A stretch of DNA of 64,000 nt, taken from positions 186,001 to 250,000 of the forward strand of contig NZ_BAABBR010000001.1 of NCBI RefSeq assembly GCF_039538065.1, in the 5' to 3' direction. Positions within the stretch are counted from its first letter, which is position 1. The number at the start of each line of letters is the position of its first letter. This DNA comes from Sphingomonas rosea (GTDB taxonomy: Bacteria > Pseudomonadota > Alphaproteobacteria > Sphingomonadales > Sphingomonadaceae). The translations under genes were made by a program, and so were the position numbers. This document shows, piece after piece, positions 1 through 8,060 of the stretch. The notes under the pieces were generated by a model. That model did no database searches, was not told the origin of the DNA, and saw only the letters and a program-made list of their open reading frames with translations.

Positions 1-267
1 TTTAAAAGACACCTTCGATCCCGCGACGGCAACTTCTTGCAGTTGGCCCAACGTCACCGGATCGACGCCGACGCCCTCACCTTCCACATCGAAAGCCTGG
101 ACACCGGCGCTCGGCAGCAACCGCCGCCATCCCTGGTCATCCGATCGCGTGACGTCGACCAGTTCCCGAAAGAGTCGCCACTTGCTGACAAGTAGCCCGG
201 CCACCGGAGACCAACTACCATCCGCATCGGCAAGGAAGATCGCGCTCGGCGTGGATACCTCGCTCAC
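1..267 (-). CDS. Phage tail tube protein (TP901-1-like), 3' part off window
   Basis: The 89 visible N-terminal residues begin SEVSTPSAIFLADADGSW and resemble the major tail protein family of TP901-1-like and gene-transfer-agent tails, which polymerise into the tail tube. I start it at a GTG whose GTGA overlaps the TGA stop of the upstream DUF3168 gene by 4 bp, the same junction used elsewhere in this cluster. In phages and in the Rhodobacter gene transfer agent the tail tube gene directly follows the DUF3168 gene, so position supports the call. The C-terminal part lies beyond the left edge. The family call rests on weak similarity plus strong synteny. Confidence 0.6.
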   Translation of the reverse strand, partial: MSEVSTPSAIFLADADGSWSPVAGLLVSKWRLFRELVDVTRSDDQGWRRLLPSAGVQAFDVEGEGVGVDPVTLGQLQEVAVAGSKVSFK

Positions 268-653
268 GCGCCCACTCCATCGTTCACCACCCGCGCACGA
301 AGCTTCAGCGTGTGTGACCAGGGCCCTGCCGGGTTTCGCGTCCGCTGCCGGCCAAGCTCGACGAGACTGGTAAGCCTCCAGCCTTCCAGCGGCGGCACAT
401 CCTCACGCCCTACCGACAGGTCATGCTCCAACCTGACCAAGCGAGACGGTTGCTCGTCCCACAGGGTCAGCTCGATCCCGATCTCGCGCCCGTCGAGCCC
501 TTGCATGTTCCACGCCGTGTCGGCGGGACAATGAATGACGAGGTAGGGAAAGGACGCGCGCGCGGGGGCGTCGTCATAGATGTCCGCGAATACACCCTTC
601 GATAAGAAGAAGGCGGATAGTGCGGCCTGAAGCTGTCCGTTCGGCGCCATCAT
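264..653 (-). CDS. DUF3168 tail completion-type phage protein
   Basis: 129 residues, the usual length for DUF3168, a family found in tailed phages and gene transfer agents (gp8 position) thought to act at the head-tail or tail terminator interface. The N-terminal part (LQAALSAFFLSKGVFADIYDDAP, with 'FPYLVIHCP' after it) and the later 'L.LWDEQPSRLVRLEHDL' region fit the family. The ATG overlaps the stop of the head-tail adaptor gene by 4 bp (ATGA), and its own stop overlaps the next gene by 4 bp, indicating translational coupling. Confidence 0.75.
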   Translation of the reverse strand: MMAPNGQLQAALSAFFLSKGVFADIYDDAPARASFPYLVIHCPADTAWNMQGLDGREIGIELTLWDEQPSRLVRLEHDLSVGREDVPPLEGWRLTSLVELGRQRTRNPAGPWSHTLKLRARVVNDGVGA

Positions 654-973
654 CGCAATTCCTCGCAGCTACAAAGAACCCGGTCGGGAAGCGCGGGGTC
701 GGCAAGCAGTTGCCGAATGACCATCCGCCGACCCTTCCAGCGCAACTCGCTGTCGATCGCGAAGGCGGGTCCGACCCTCGCGGTGACCCGATATCGCGGC
801 ATCGCGCTCAGCGTCATCGCCTCGGTGGGAAGTCCAGCCCCCTCGGGTTCGATGCGGGCGAGAAGACGGTCGACGAGAACCCACTCCTCCTCCAGACCCG
901 ATCCGGCATGGCGATCATCGACCCGCTGCCAGAGCTCGACCCGGTTGGTGAGCCCGCCGGCAAATTCGGTCAC
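650..973 (-). CDS. Phage head-tail adaptor (head closure) protein
   Basis: 107 residues when started at the GTG that overlaps the upstream connector stop as GTGA. A longer reading frame to 1072 would bury 100 bp in the connector gene and would exceed the family's usual length of about 105 residues, so I reject it. The order connector, adaptor, DUF3168 matches HK97-like and gene-transfer-agent head-tail modules. The middle of the protein (MPRYRVTARVGPAFAIDSEL, then RWKGRRMVIRQLL) is the beta-rich core typical of gp16/gp10-type stopper proteins. Confidence 0.65.
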   Translation of the reverse strand: MTEFAGGLTNRVELWQRVDDRHAGSGLEEEWVLVDRLLARIEPEGAGLPTEAMTLSAMPRYRVTARVGPAFAIDSELRWKGRRMVIRQLLADPALPDRVLCSCEELR

Positions 974-1491
974 CGGCATAATCCGGCCCGCCGGTATGGA
1001 CGCCATAATGCGGTGACCGCGCGCGGCAGTTCTCCCGCCGGGCCATCCCGATTGGCGAAAAGATGCGCGCAAAGCCGCAGGATTCCCTGCCGGACCGGTT
1101 CGGGCACCATATTCGCCTCCGCCGCCATGCCGGCGGTACCGGTCACCTCGTAACGGGATCCGGCCTTCAGCCCCGACACGAATGCCCGGCCGTCATGATC
1201 GATATCGGTACGGTAATCCGATGCCGGCACCGCGACTCCGTCGTCGCGCGATCGAAGCGCCGTGATCGTGCGCACCGGCTGGACGCCGAGCAACGTCCAC
1301 CCATCTCCGGCAGTGATGACCTGGGTGAAGGGCCGTGCCATCAGCGCCTGATTGAGGAACGCTTCGCAAAGGTCGCTCGAGACCCGAAGAAGCCCTGCGA
1401 GGATCGCCTCCTCCTCCCCGGTTTCGACACGCGCATAGGCCTGCGCCTCGTTGAGGCTGACGCATAGCGCCGCTACGTCCTGCTGCAGCAT
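970..1491 (-). CDS. Phage head-tail connector, gp6-like
   Basis: 173 residues. The N-terminal helical part (SLNEAQAYARVETGEEEAIL, then L..AS-type helix 'VSSDLCEAFLNQALMARPF') is the signature of gp6-like head-tail connector proteins that form a ring beneath the portal. A second part (QPVRTITALRSRDDG...SDYRTDIDHDGR) is the beta domain seen in the larger gene-transfer-agent versions. Its ATG shares one base with the stop of the upstream fibre-adaptor gene (TGATG). Function is inferred from family and gene order. Confidence 0.7.
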   Translation of the reverse strand: MLQQDVAALCVSLNEAQAYARVETGEEEAILAGLLRVSSDLCEAFLNQALMARPFTQVITAGDGWTLLGVQPVRTITALRSRDDGVAVPASDYRTDIDHDGRAFVSGLKAGSRYEVTGTAGMAAEANMVPEPVRQGILRLCAHLFANRDGPAGELPRAVTALWRPYRRAGLCR

Positions 1492-1772
1492 CAGCGAACC
1501 TCCACGCGAATGAGGATCGAGCGGCTGTCCTCGCGCCCTTGCGCGGTGACAACCTGATTGAGGAGCCGATACAGCTTGCCTGGCTTGCCGCCGCTGATGA
1601 GCACGGTGGTGCTGGCCTGGTCGAACCGTGTGCCGTCGATGGTGACCCCTCCGGGCTCGACCGGAACGACGCTCCAGTTCGACTCTTCGAGCGTATCGTC
1701 GCTGAGATATCGGCTGGCCCAGTCCACGCGATAATCGAGCGAGCTTGCAGGGTCCTTCAAGACGAGGGTCAT
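1491..1772 (-). CDS. Putative phage fibre-tail adaptor protein
   Basis: 93 residues with a clear GGAGG ribosome site 6 bases before the ATG. The sequence (LKDPASSLDYRVDWASRYLS, then TLEESNWSV) resembles short proteins annotated as phage fibre-tail adaptors in sphingomonad prophages, which carry a small immunoglobulin-like beta fold. It sits directly after a tailspike-like gene and a 43-residue frame, outside the canonical gene-transfer-agent order, so it probably arrived with the tailspike as one module. The functional name is from recollection of the family and is not certain. Confidence 0.5.
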   Translation of the reverse strand: MTLVLKDPASSLDYRVDWASRYLSDDTLEESNWSVVPVEPGGVTIDGTRFDQASTTVLISGGKPGKLYRLLNQVVTAQGREDSRSILIRVEVR

Positions 1773-1781
1773 TGTGCCTCC

Positions 1782-1913
1782 TCAGCGAGCTTCAGGAACA
1801 AGAACGGGATCCGAAAGGGCGGTCAGCGTGCGCTTCGGCGGCGTTTTCTTTTCGGCAACGACCACGGGCTGCGCGATCGGCGCCTCGGTCACGGCAAATG
1901 CAGCGATGCTCAT
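1782..1913 (-). CDS. Small 43-residue protein in the tail-fibre module
   Basis: A short frame MSIAAFAVTEAPIAQPV... ending VLVPEAR, preceded by AGGAG 6 bases before the ATG. It fills the gap between the tailspike stop and the adaptor start, leaving 9 bases before the next ATG. The middle is Lys/Pro rich (EKKTPPKR). I recognise no family. The good ribosome site and exact fit into the operon argue that it is translated; it may be an accessory, chaperone-like or linking peptide of the fibre module. Confidence 0.5.
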   Translation of the reverse strand: MSIAAFAVTEAPIAQPVVVAEKKTPPKRTLTALSDPVLVPEAR

Positions 1914-1955
1914 GCTCGCTCCTGTAGATGTCGGTAGTCGGGTGCTTGCTCGCGC

Positions 1956-4094
1956 CTAGGCGGCGGCGATCAGTCCGTGCGTACGAAGCCGCGACAGCGA
2001 AGCGTTGAGCGCCGTCCTTGCCGCCCCGACATCGATCCGCAGCTTGTTGAATTCGGCGACCAGCGCATTGAACTCGGCCTGCGTTGGAGCAGTCGCGGCA
2101 TTGGCGCCGTTGACGCTCGTCAGCGCCGGCGCATCCGCGACCGCCGCGCCCTGCGGGCCGACAACCTGCGTCCCCTGGACCTTGAACACCTTCCCCGCAT
2201 TGCGAAGGTTCACATCGCCCCAGAAGTCGGCGATGGTCGAACCCGTAGCGCCGAAGGTCAGTCCCGGATTGCCGCCATTATACAGCGCCAGTCCGAAGGA
2301 CGCGCTGCTCGGGCCGAACAGCTGAAGCGCGCCGCCCTGGCGGAACACCCCGCACAGGTCGGGACCGGTATAGCCGCGCGCGGTATCCTTGGTGAATTCG
2401 AGGTTGCCGCCAAGGAAGACGTTCTCGCCCGCCTTCAGATCGCCTGTCGTGGCGACGCCCAGCATCCCCGAGCCGCTGGCGACCATCATTCCGCCGTAGG
2501 AACGCGTCGTGGAGAGCTGCTTGACGCCCGCGTAGAATCCGCCGTCGACCTTGGTCGGATAAGCGACCTGCGCCGGCGGCTGCCCGCTTTCCGAATAGCC
2601 GCTGACCGTCGAAAAGGCGTTCGCATTATCGCAGCAGAAGGAGCCACCCGCGCGGTAGGCGCGGCCCGACACCCAGTCGAGCGCCGGAATCGACGCGTCC
2701 TTGAGATAGGCCCAGCCCTGGTTGCTCGCCGTCGTTCCGCTCGGCGGGTTCGCCGCGCACCAAGCTTCCTGCCCGTAGAGGACGTAATAGAGCCGCCCGC
2801 TCGCATGGGCGTAGGTCAGGTTCGTGATGCCGTTCCCGTCGACGTGAACGCCGCTCCACTCGTTGGCGAGGAAGCTGCTGTCCCAGAACCCCCACTGGCG
2901 GCAACTAAATCCGTTGAAGCCGTACATCGCGCAGGCATTGGTATCCGCCCCGTCGAGGAAGGCGCCATTGCGGCAGCTCCACGCCGTCACGTTGAACATG
3001 CGGATAAGATTGGCATTGCCTTCGGCCGTGCCGCCGCCGGCGACCGCCAGCGAATAGATGCCGTCGCCCTGCCATTTGTAGAGAACGACGTCGTAGATGC
3101 TGGCGCGCGCGCGAAGCTCGATGCCGTGGAATTCGCCCTCATTCCCGACCGTGTAATTGACGTAGTCGAACTCGACCGCGCCGCCCTCGAGCATCATGCC
3201 GCGGATGATCGTCTCGTCGGCCGCGCCACCGCTGCCGGTGGGGCCAGGCGCCGTATATTCGCCGGTGTTGATCCGAAGGATCCGGAAGCCCGAGCTCCCC
3301 GCTGCCCATTTGAGATGGGTCGAGCGCGGACCGTCGCCCTCGATGATGAGGGTGACGTGCACGTTGAGGACGTCGTTGAGCTGAAATTTGCCGGCGGGAA
3401 TGTAGAGCCGCCGCGCGTGGGTCATGCTGAGCCACGAATATTGGTTGTTGCCTGCCTGAAGATAGGCGAGCGCCGCCTTGAACGCCGTGGTGTTCACGCT
3501 GGCGGTAGCGGCGGGGGACGCCCCGAACCAGCAGACGTTCACCGGTCCATCGATCTGGCGAACCCACGCCCCGGCAGCCGTCGCGCTCGGCGCCACGAAA
3601 ATGCCTTCGGCGGTATCCGCCTGGTGCGTCGCGACCGGTACGGTTGCATCCCAGACGAAGAAGCCCTGGCGGCCCGGCTCGAGCAGATGGCGCGAGCGCG
3701 ACTTCGCCGGGTCGGCGACCTTGAGCTGGAGGCGGGTGTCGACGTCCGAAGACTGACCACCGCCCTGCGCGACCGCGACTTGTACCTGGGAATACCATTC
3801 GGAGGTGGTGACAAGCGCGATCGTCTTGCTGCCTGAGGTGAAGCTGATCAGCCCCCCCTGCACCGGCTGGCGCGAGATCGTCCCGTTGGAAAGCAGCGTG
3901 CCCCGGCCGACTTCGCGCTCCTGCGGCTTGTCGGCATTCTGGACCGAATAATAGAAGCTGTCCCCGACCGCGACGCTATCGGCGAAACTCGAGAACCCCG
4001 CCACGGCCGGCCCGCAGGCAAGCGGCCTGGTGCCTTGCGTCGTCGTCGAGACGCGGACCATGTCCCGGAATACGGGCGTGAATGTTTGCGGCAT
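1956..4094 (-). CDS. Tailspike/tail-fibre protein with pectin-lyase-like fold
   Basis: 712 residues. The N-terminus (MPQTFTPVFRDMVRVSTTT, then about residues 30-110 with DSFYYSVQNADKPQEREVGRG) is the virion-attachment segment common in sphingomonad phage tail proteins. Residues about 140-480 contain the motif pattern of right-handed beta-helix proteins (RLYIPAGKFQLNDVLNVH, then IEGDGPRSTHLKWA), as in pectin-lyase-like tailspikes that bind or cleave surface polysaccharide. The C-terminus ends in a predicted coiled coil (AEFNALVAEFNKLRIDVGAA). It is inserted between the capsid and connector genes, which is unusual, because fibre genes normally lie at the distal end of tail operons. Confidence 0.7.
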   Translation of the reverse strand: MPQTFTPVFRDMVRVSTTTQGTRPLACGPAVAGFSSFADSVAVGDSFYYSVQNADKPQEREVGRGTLLSNGTISRQPVQGGLISFTSGSKTIALVTTSEWYSQVQVAVAQGGGQSSDVDTRLQLKVADPAKSRSRHLLEPGRQGFFVWDATVPVATHQADTAEGIFVAPSATAAGAWVRQIDGPVNVCWFGASPAATASVNTTAFKAALAYLQAGNNQYSWLSMTHARRLYIPAGKFQLNDVLNVHVTLIIEGDGPRSTHLKWAAGSSGFRILRINTGEYTAPGPTGSGGAADETIIRGMMLEGGAVEFDYVNYTVGNEGEFHGIELRARASIYDVVLYKWQGDGIYSLAVAGGGTAEGNANLIRMFNVTAWSCRNGAFLDGADTNACAMYGFNGFSCRQWGFWDSSFLANEWSGVHVDGNGITNLTYAHASGRLYYVLYGQEAWCAANPPSGTTASNQGWAYLKDASIPALDWVSGRAYRAGGSFCCDNANAFSTVSGYSESGQPPAQVAYPTKVDGGFYAGVKQLSTTRSYGGMMVASGSGMLGVATTGDLKAGENVFLGGNLEFTKDTARGYTGPDLCGVFRQGGALQLFGPSSASFGLALYNGGNPGLTFGATGSTIADFWGDVNLRNAGKVFKVQGTQVVGPQGAAVADAPALTSVNGANAATAPTQAEFNALVAEFNKLRIDVGAARTALNASLSRLRTHGLIAAA

Positions 4095-4145
4095 GAGTGT
4101 TCGCGCTTTCGAAAATTGGGTCTCGGTCGGGGAAGGCGAAATCGA

Positions 4146-5264
4146 TCAGGCGAACTTGAGCAGCTTGATCGCTTCCGAATTCACGACCTGACCCCCAAGG
4201 CGCTTGGTCGCGTAGAAGTACACGTACGGCTTCTTGGTATAGGGATCGCGCAAGATGCTGGTTTCCGCGCGCTCGGTGATGATGTAGCCGGCCTTGAAGT
4301 TGCCGAACGCGATCGACAGGCTGCTTGCCGCGATGTCGGGCATGTCCTCCGCCTCGATGACCGGGTAGCCGAGCAGCGTCGACGGCTGGCCGGCGATCAT
4401 CCCCGGCTGCCAGATGAAGGCACCGTCGGTGGTCTTCATCTTGCGCACCATCGCCGCGGTTGCCGAATTCATCACGAACACCGCGCCCTGGCGGTAGGGC
4501 TGGCGAAGCGACTGGACGAGGTCGACCAGCTTGTCCTGCGGATTGGCCGCGGGGAAGGCACCGGCAACACCGGTGCCGATCGTCTGGAGCGTGCCCATCG
4601 GGCGCGCGCTGTCGGCCGTGATCGCATTGGGCGACGAGAGGAACCCGAGCGGCTGGTTGACGCCGCTCCCCTTGATGAAGGCATAGCCTTCGGCGCGCGC
4701 GAATTCGGTCGCGATCTCGTTGGCGAGCCACGCTTCGACGTCGAACTGCGCGTCGTCGAGCATGTGCTGCGAGGCTGCCGGATTGGCGTAGAGTTCGCCC
4801 GTGGCCGGCACGACTTCGCTGAATGTCGGGGTCGCGGTCTCCGGCCGGAGCGCCTCGGTGCCGACCCAGCCCGACGGCGTTCCGCCGGTGGTGATCAGCT
4901 TGCGGTAGTTCGAGCTGCCGACCTTGACGACATTGCTGATGCGCCGGATCGGCGAGATCGCCACCAGTGCACGGTCGATCACCTCGTCAATCTCGCGCGG
5001 AATGGAAAAGCCGCCCGCGGCGCCGCTGCTGTTGTCGGCCGACTTGCCTTCGAACGCGAGATCGCCGCTGCGCAGGAAGGCGTTGAAGGTCTCGTCACCA
5101 GCGCTCTTGGCCTCGCCGCTGACGTCCGGGCGGGCGGCCGCCACCAGCGACTGCCGCAGCTTGGTCTTGAGCGCATCGACCTCGGCCCGCAGCACGGCGG
5201 CGTCGTCATTCTGCTGCTGGAGCGTCGAAAAGGACGCTTCCAGCGGATCTGCCTTGAATTCCAT
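4146..5264 (-). CDS. HK97-family major capsid protein
   Basis: About 372 residues. The N-terminal 90 or so residues form the helical delta/scaffold region (LEASFSTLQQQNDDAAVLRAE) that the prohead protease removes in HK97. The mature part begins around 'FNAFLRSGD' and contains the canonical stretches for the E-loop and P/A domains (GGFSIPREIDEVID, then SPIRRISNVVKVGSSNY; GAVFVMNSATAAMVRKMKT; GYPVIEAEDMPD; AFGNFKAGYIITER). Two adjacent ATG codons follow GGAG; I choose the second, 6 bases from GGAG. A TTG 12 bases further upstream is a less likely start. The protease and portal genes lie immediately upstream in the expected order. Confidence 0.92.
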   Translation of the reverse strand: MEFKADPLEASFSTLQQQNDDAAVLRAEVDALKTKLRQSLVAAARPDVSGEAKSAGDETFNAFLRSGDLAFEGKSADNSSGAAGGFSIPREIDEVIDRALVAISPIRRISNVVKVGSSNYRKLITTGGTPSGWVGTEALRPETATPTFSEVVPATGELYANPAASQHMLDDAQFDVEAWLANEIATEFARAEGYAFIKGSGVNQPLGFLSSPNAITADSARPMGTLQTIGTGVAGAFPAANPQDKLVDLVQSLRQPYRQGAVFVMNSATAAMVRKMKTTDGAFIWQPGMIAGQPSTLLGYPVIEAEDMPDIAASSLSIAFGNFKAGYIITERAETSILRDPYTKKPYVYFYATKRLGGQVVNSEAIKLLKFA

Positions 5265-5298
5265 CATCTTCTCCAATGAAACTGGCTTCGTCCGCCCC

Positions 5299-5721
5299 TC
5301 AGGCGGCGATCTTGTGAATGCGGGCGAGCGGCTGCATCGGGCGCCTCACCAGGCTGACCTCGAGCAGGTCGACATCGTTGAGTTCGCGCGCGGTCCGCCC
5401 TTTGGCGGCGGCCTGGACGCGGTACCCGAAGCTGAGGCCTGTCAGGCTGCCGCGCTGCAATTCGCGGCCCAACATTGCCGCGAGTGCATCATCGTTGAGC
5501 CGGCCGATCACCTGCAGTCCGCGCGTGTCTTCGGCGATATGCTCGATGACGCCGATGCATTTCCCCGGCTGATGCTGCCATAGCAGCGGGACGCTCCGGC
5601 CTTCGCCGAGCGTACGCTTGAAGGCGCCGGGTCGCACGATGTCGCCGCCCCGATCGATCTGGTCGAACACCGATGCGTAGCCGGCGAAGCGAAGCCCGCC
5701 GGCGCTCTTCTGCTGCCGCAT
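5299..5721 (-). CDS. HK97-family prohead protease
   Basis: 140 residues, a compact U35/S78-type protease that matures the capsid shell. Candidate catalytic residues are visible: His50 in LLWQHQP, Ser97 in GLSFGYR and Glu121 in DLLEVSLV. The N-terminal GYASVFDQIDRGGDIVRPGA is the family's diagnostic block (substrate loop with the D-x-G-D pair). It starts 3 bases after the stop of the DUF6127 gene and ends 34 bases before the capsid start, so it is presumably cotranslated with the capsid. Confidence 0.92.
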   Translation of the reverse strand: MRQQKSAGGLRFAGYASVFDQIDRGGDIVRPGAFKRTLGEGRSVPLLWQHQPGKCIGVIEHIAEDTRGLQVIGRLNDDALAAMLGRELQRGSLTGLSFGYRVQAAAKGRTARELNDVDLLEVSLVRRPMQPLARIHKIAA

Positions 5722-5724
5722 GGG

Positions 5725-6045
5725 TCAAGGCTCCAACAGGCTTTTCAGGTTCAGTCGGAACGCCAGCGCGCACATCAGCATCGCGAGCACGACGCGGACA
5801 ACCCACCGCGCGACCGTCTGCCACGCCGATTTCTTGACGTCGCGCCAGGCACCGAGCAGTTCCCGGAGCTCGTCCATGTCGCGACGGGCGCGGGCATCCT
5901 CGAGGCCGAGCGAGGCCAGCGCCCGGCTGGCACCGGCCTGGCTCGCTTCCTCGATCACCGCCTGCAGCAGGACGTAATCGACCTGTCGTCCCTGGGCACT
6001 GACCAGAAGTTCGGCGAGCAGGTCATCCGCTGCCGGACGGATCAC
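5725..6045 (-). CDS. DUF6127 family protein between portal and protease
   Basis: 106 residues from a GTG that overlaps the portal stop by 4 bp (GTGA). A longer frame would overlap the portal gene by 91 bp without need. The central part is a helical, charged region (ARRDMDELRELLGAWRDVKKSA), followed by a C-terminal hydrophobic helix (WVVRVVLAMLMCALAF) that could span a membrane. Its place corresponds to the small gene between portal and protease in alphaproteobacterial gene transfer agents (g3.5 position). No biochemical role is known to me. Confidence 0.6.
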   Translation of the reverse strand: MIRPAADDLLAELLVSAQGRQVDYVLLQAVIEEASQAGASRALASLGLEDARARRDMDELRELLGAWRDVKKSAWQTVARWVVRVVLAMLMCALAFRLNLKSLLEP

Positions 6046-7154
6046 TTCGCAGGGCTCGGAAGCGGCGCAAAGCCAAGCATCTCGCGTTTCTCTGCCGCAG
6101 AGATGAAGTCCGCCGCCGACACCATTTGCCACAGCCGCTCCCGGTCCTCCGCAAGCTCGCTGATGGCATCGGTGTCGATGGCGAGACGAAGCGGGCCGAA
6201 CCAGTCTGCGAGCGCTTCACCCACCTCGCTGACGATACGTTCCGCCAGTGGCAGGACCGTCTGGCGATAGAGCGCCCGCCCGGCCTCCCGAAGGTTCGCA
6301 TAGGCGGTGTCACCGGGCAGCCCGAGGAGCACGGGCGGGACGCCGAAGGCGAGCGCAATGTCGCGTGCCGCGGCTTCCTTGATCGCGCAGAAATCCATGT
6401 CGGTTGGGGTCAGCCCAAGCGGCTGCCACTTCAGCCCACCCTCGAGCAGCATCGGCCGACCGGCATTGTCGCTCCCGCTGAACTGGCGATCGATTTCCTC
6501 GCGAAGCCGCGTAAACTGCGTGCTGCTGAGCGCGGCGCCGTCTGCCGGATCGTAAGTGAGCGCCCCCGATGGCCGCGCTGCATTGTCGAGCAGCGCCTTG
6601 TTCCACCGGCTCGCCTTGTTGTGGATCGCCGCCGCCGCGCTCGCCGCGTCCAGGCAGCCGAGACCGGTCTGCTCGTTCGTCGGGTTGAGCGCCCGGATGT
6701 GGATGACCTGGGTTCGCGCAAGTTCGTCGTGCCGCGGCACCACGGTAGTGCGGCGACCCGCCTTGTAGACGTAACGCCGCGGCCAACCCTTGTCGTCCGT
6801 CTCGATGTTCATCCGGTCGGCGGGCAGCACGAACAATTGCGCTGGCGCGCCGAGCGCCTCGACGATCTGCAGATAGGCATTGCCGTTGAGCAGGAGCGAG
6901 GCGGTCATCTGCTCGAGCAGGCTGGCACGACACAGGAGGTTCGCGGCCGCCTCGTCCCCCTCGGTCGCATAGATCTTGAGCGTCCCGACCGCACCGGCCA
7001 CCAGCTTCACCGCTCGCTGCCCGACCGGATTGGTCAGGAAGACTTCCTTGAGTTGCGACTGCGGCGAACTCGGAAACAGGCTGCGTGCCTCGCTCCCCGG
7101 AATCGAGAGGAACAGCGGCGGGAGGTCCGCCGACTTTCGTCCGAACCACCGCAT
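6042..7154 (-). CDS. HK97-family phage portal protein
   Basis: 370 residues, on the short side for portal proteins, as is usual in gene transfer agents. Recognisable blocks are NPVGQRAVKLVAGAVGTLKI near residue 42, NGNAYLQIVEA near 95, AASAAAAIHNKASRWNKALLDNAARPSGAL around 170 and FGVPPVLLGLPGDTAYANLREA around 290, the segment that binds clip/stem partners. The portal ring is the DNA entry point and terminase docking site. A ribosome site AAGGA lies 7 bases before the ATG. It is the first gene of the cluster: no terminase gene precedes it within the 280 bases before rpsF. Confidence 0.93.
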   Translation of the reverse strand: MRWFGRKSADLPPLFLSIPGSEARSLFPSSPQSQLKEVFLTNPVGQRAVKLVAGAVGTLKIYATEGDEAAANLLCRASLLEQMTASLLLNGNAYLQIVEALGAPAQLFVLPADRMNIETDDKGWPRRYVYKAGRRTTVVPRHDELARTQVIHIRALNPTNEQTGLGCLDAASAAAAIHNKASRWNKALLDNAARPSGALTYDPADGAALSSTQFTRLREEIDRQFSGSDNAGRPMLLEGGLKWQPLGLTPTDMDFCAIKEAAARDIALAFGVPPVLLGLPGDTAYANLREAGRALYRQTVLPLAERIVSEVGEALADWFGPLRLAIDTDAISELAEDRERLWQMVSAADFISAAEKREMLGFAPLPSPAK

Positions 7155-7210
7155 CTTATGTCCTTGGCTGATGACGCCGACGAAGGCCGCTGCCGATTCG
7201 TCCTAGCTTG

Positions 7211-7284
7211 CCCTCTTGTGCCATAACAGCGTTACGATGTCAAGTTTTTTGTGCCTTTTTGGTTCGCTTGCTTTCCCTCTTGTG
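7211..7284. repeat. Two 10-bp direct repeats CCCTCTTGTG
   Basis: CCCTCTTGTG occurs at 7211-7220 and again at 7275-7284, each preceded by CTTGC within a few bases, in the 279-bp divergent region between the portal gene and rpsF. Spacing start to start is 64 bp. They may be binding sites or remnants of a duplication at the phage-cluster boundary. The interval also holds TTGACA on the minus strand (about 7236-7241) without a good -10 partner. Nothing else in the interval looks coding. Confidence 0.35.
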
Positions 7285-7433
7285 AGTGCAGATTTGCAAA
7301 GCGACCGACTTTGTGCGAATGGCCCGCCGTCCCGGATCAGCGCGACTGATTCCTGGTCAGCGAATAACGACGACAGCCGGAGGGGTTCTCGCATGGGGCG
7401 AGCGCCAGCGATCGGCCAACATTGAGAGAAACC

Positions 7434-7820
7434 ATGCCGCTCTACGAGCATGTATTCCTCGCGAGGCAGGACTTGGCGCAAGCCCAGGTCGACGCCCTCG
7501 CCGAGAGTGCAACCAACATCATCACCGAAAACGGTGGTTCGGTCGTGAAGGCCGAAACCTGGGGCCTGCGCGGTCTCGCCTATCGGATCGCCAAGAACCG
7601 CAAGGCTCACTACGTCATGCTCGACATCGACGCGCCCGCCGCGGCGATCGCCGAGCTCGAGCGCCAGACCGGCATTAACGAGGACGTGATCCGCTACATG
7701 ACCGTTCGTGTCGACGCCCACGAGGCCGGCCCGTCGGCGATGATGCGCCGTCAGGAGCGCGATCGTGGCAGCCGCTCGGATCGCCCCGAGCGCGGTCCTC
7801 GCGAAGAGATGGGAGCTTAA
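7434..7820 (+). CDS. rpsF: 30S ribosomal protein S6
   Basis: 128 residues beginning [18 protein letters not shown], a textbook S6 sequence with the conserved [21 protein letters not shown] core and the R-x-MTVRVD end of the ferredoxin-like fold. Alphaproteobacterial S6 proteins carry a charged C-terminal extension, seen here as [17 protein letters not shown]6 pairs with S18 on the 30S platform. The start is the ATG after GAGAGAAACC; a TTG 12 bases upstream adds only four residues. First gene of the rpsF-rpsR-rplI operon. Confidence 0.98.
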   Translation: MPLYEHVFLARQDLAQAQVDALAESATNIITENGGSVVKAETWGLRGLAYRIAKNRKAHYVMLDIDAPAAAIAELERQTGINEDVIRYMTVRVDAHEAGPSAMMRRQERDRGSRSDRPERGPREEMGA

Positions 7821-7823
7821 GAC

Positions 7824-8048
7824 ATGGCCCGCGCATTCTTCCGCCGCCGCAAGTCCTGCCCCTTCTCGGGCAAGGACGCCCCCCAGATCGATTACAAGGA
7901 CGTTCGTCTGCTTCAGGGCTTCGTGTCCGAGCGTGGCAAGATCGTCCCGAGCCGCATCACCGCGGTCAGCACCAAGAAGCAGCGCGAGCTGGCGAAGGCG
8001 ATCAAGCGCGCCCGCCACATCGGTCTGCTGCCCTACGTCGTCAAGTAA
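7824..8048 (+). CDS. rpsR: 30S ribosomal protein S18
   Basis: 74 residues, [18 protein letters not shown], with the conserved [24 protein letters not shown] block and ending [12 protein letters not shown]. It binds S6 and 16S rRNA in the platform of the small subunit. It starts 3 bases after the rpsF stop, so the pair is translationally coupled. Length and sequence are typical of the family. Confidence 0.98.
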   Translation: MARAFFRRRKSCPFSGKDAPQIDYKDVRLLQGFVSERGKIVPSRITAVSTKKQRELAKAIKRARHIGLLPYVVK

Positions 8049-8060
8049 GGAGCGCCGGTA

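Noticed and set aside
1977..3836. 619-codon plus-strand frame opposite the tailspike gene
   Set aside because: Arg/Ala-rich antisense frame without any family, caused by GC-rich codon use of the real minus-strand gene.
5725..6132. Longer DUF6127 start at 6132
   Set aside because: It would overlap the portal gene by 91 bp, whereas a GTG in the 4-bp GTGA overlap fits the pattern of the cluster.
1..7434. Integrase, attachment site, lysis genes or repressor of a complete prophage
   Set aside because: None seen in the visible part; only head and tail structural genes are present, though the left part is outside the window.
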